Shown here in pieces: positions 12,269 to 12,269 of a DNA stretch of 12,269 bases. How positions within the stretch are numbered: position 1 is the stretch's first letter; the number at the start of each line of letters is the position of its first letter. The stretch comes from JBKPHS01 sp046729975. Lineage in GTDB: Bacteria; Actinomycetota; Thermoleophilia; Solirubrobacterales; Thermoleophilaceae. The stretch lies in NCBI GenBank assembly GCA_046729975.1, contig JBKPHS010000213.1, positions 1 to 12,269 of the forward strand, written 5' to 3'. The notes under the pieces were generated by a model. It had not been told where the DNA came from and did no database searches. It worked only from the letters and a program-made list of their open reading frames with translations. Position numbers and translations under genes: made by a program.

Positions 12269-12269
12269 C

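Noticed and set aside
1..12269. Defence island, prophage, integron or transposon
   Set aside because: No integrase, transposase, nuclease, toxin-antitoxin pair or structural phage gene was found; composition is uniform except for the hairpin at 12028-12067.

Overview
The window is very GC-rich, densely packed bacterial DNA. Its gene content, frequent GTG/TTG starts, near-absent intergenic space and TAnnnT-type promoters suggest a high-GC actinobacterium. The first, partial protein has an Arg/Ala/Leu-rich beta-repeat tail of a kind common in Thermoleophilia (Solirubrobacterales and relatives). That assignment is inference from style, not from a marker gene. I see no rRNA, tRNA, CRISPR array, phage gene or transposase, and no gene-free stretch longer than about 300 bases.

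Layout. (1) 2-268 (+) is the tail of a secreted-type hypothetical protein; it converges on an SDR oxidoreductase (342-1181, -) across an inverted array of 7-bp repeats. (2) Divergent from the SDR is a + strand run: SnoaL/NTF2-like protein (1261-1668), AHL-lactonase-like metallo-beta-lactamase-fold hydrolase (1673-2575) and GlsB/YeaQ-type membrane protein (2578-2862), with gaps of 4 and 2 bp. (3) A converging - strand operon reads GT2 glycosyltransferase (5155-about 5868), glycerol kinase glpK (3701-5158, GTGA overlap) and a PlsC-like acyltransferase (2866-3675). This looks like a glycerol / glycerol-3-phosphate / glycerolipid module. (4) On the + strand, a 70-residue biotinyl carrier protein (5889-6101) overlaps a ScpB-like crotonase (6094-6900), followed by a stand-alone cyclic-nucleotide-binding-domain protein (6944-7351). 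(5) An Asp-nucleophile alpha/beta hydrolase (7362-8201, -) is divergent from the biotin operon bioB-bioF-bioD (8270-11333, +), whose genes overlap by ATGA and by an apparent CTGA. (6) A protein-L-isoaspartate methyltransferase (11340-11978, -) follows, then a 14-bp-arm hairpin and the C-terminal end of a membrane protein (12089-12268, -).

How they fit together. BioF, BioD and BioB catalyse three of the four ring-assembly steps of biotin synthesis. The cofactor's likely user, a small biotinyl carrier, lies about 2.2 kb upstream. The DAPA aminotransferase (bioA) and pimeloyl-forming genes are not here. GlpK makes glycerol-3-phosphate, and PlsC-like enzymes act downstream of it in phospholipid synthesis.

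Most of the window is recognisable metabolism; I found no defence system or wholly new multi-gene system. The points that stand out are the 7-bp repeat family that supplies the stop codons of two unrelated genes, the likely CTG start of bioD, the fused-reading biotinyl-carrier/crotonase pair, repeated TAnnnT boxes placed for leaderless or near-leaderless transcription, and the unexplained hairpin near the right edge.
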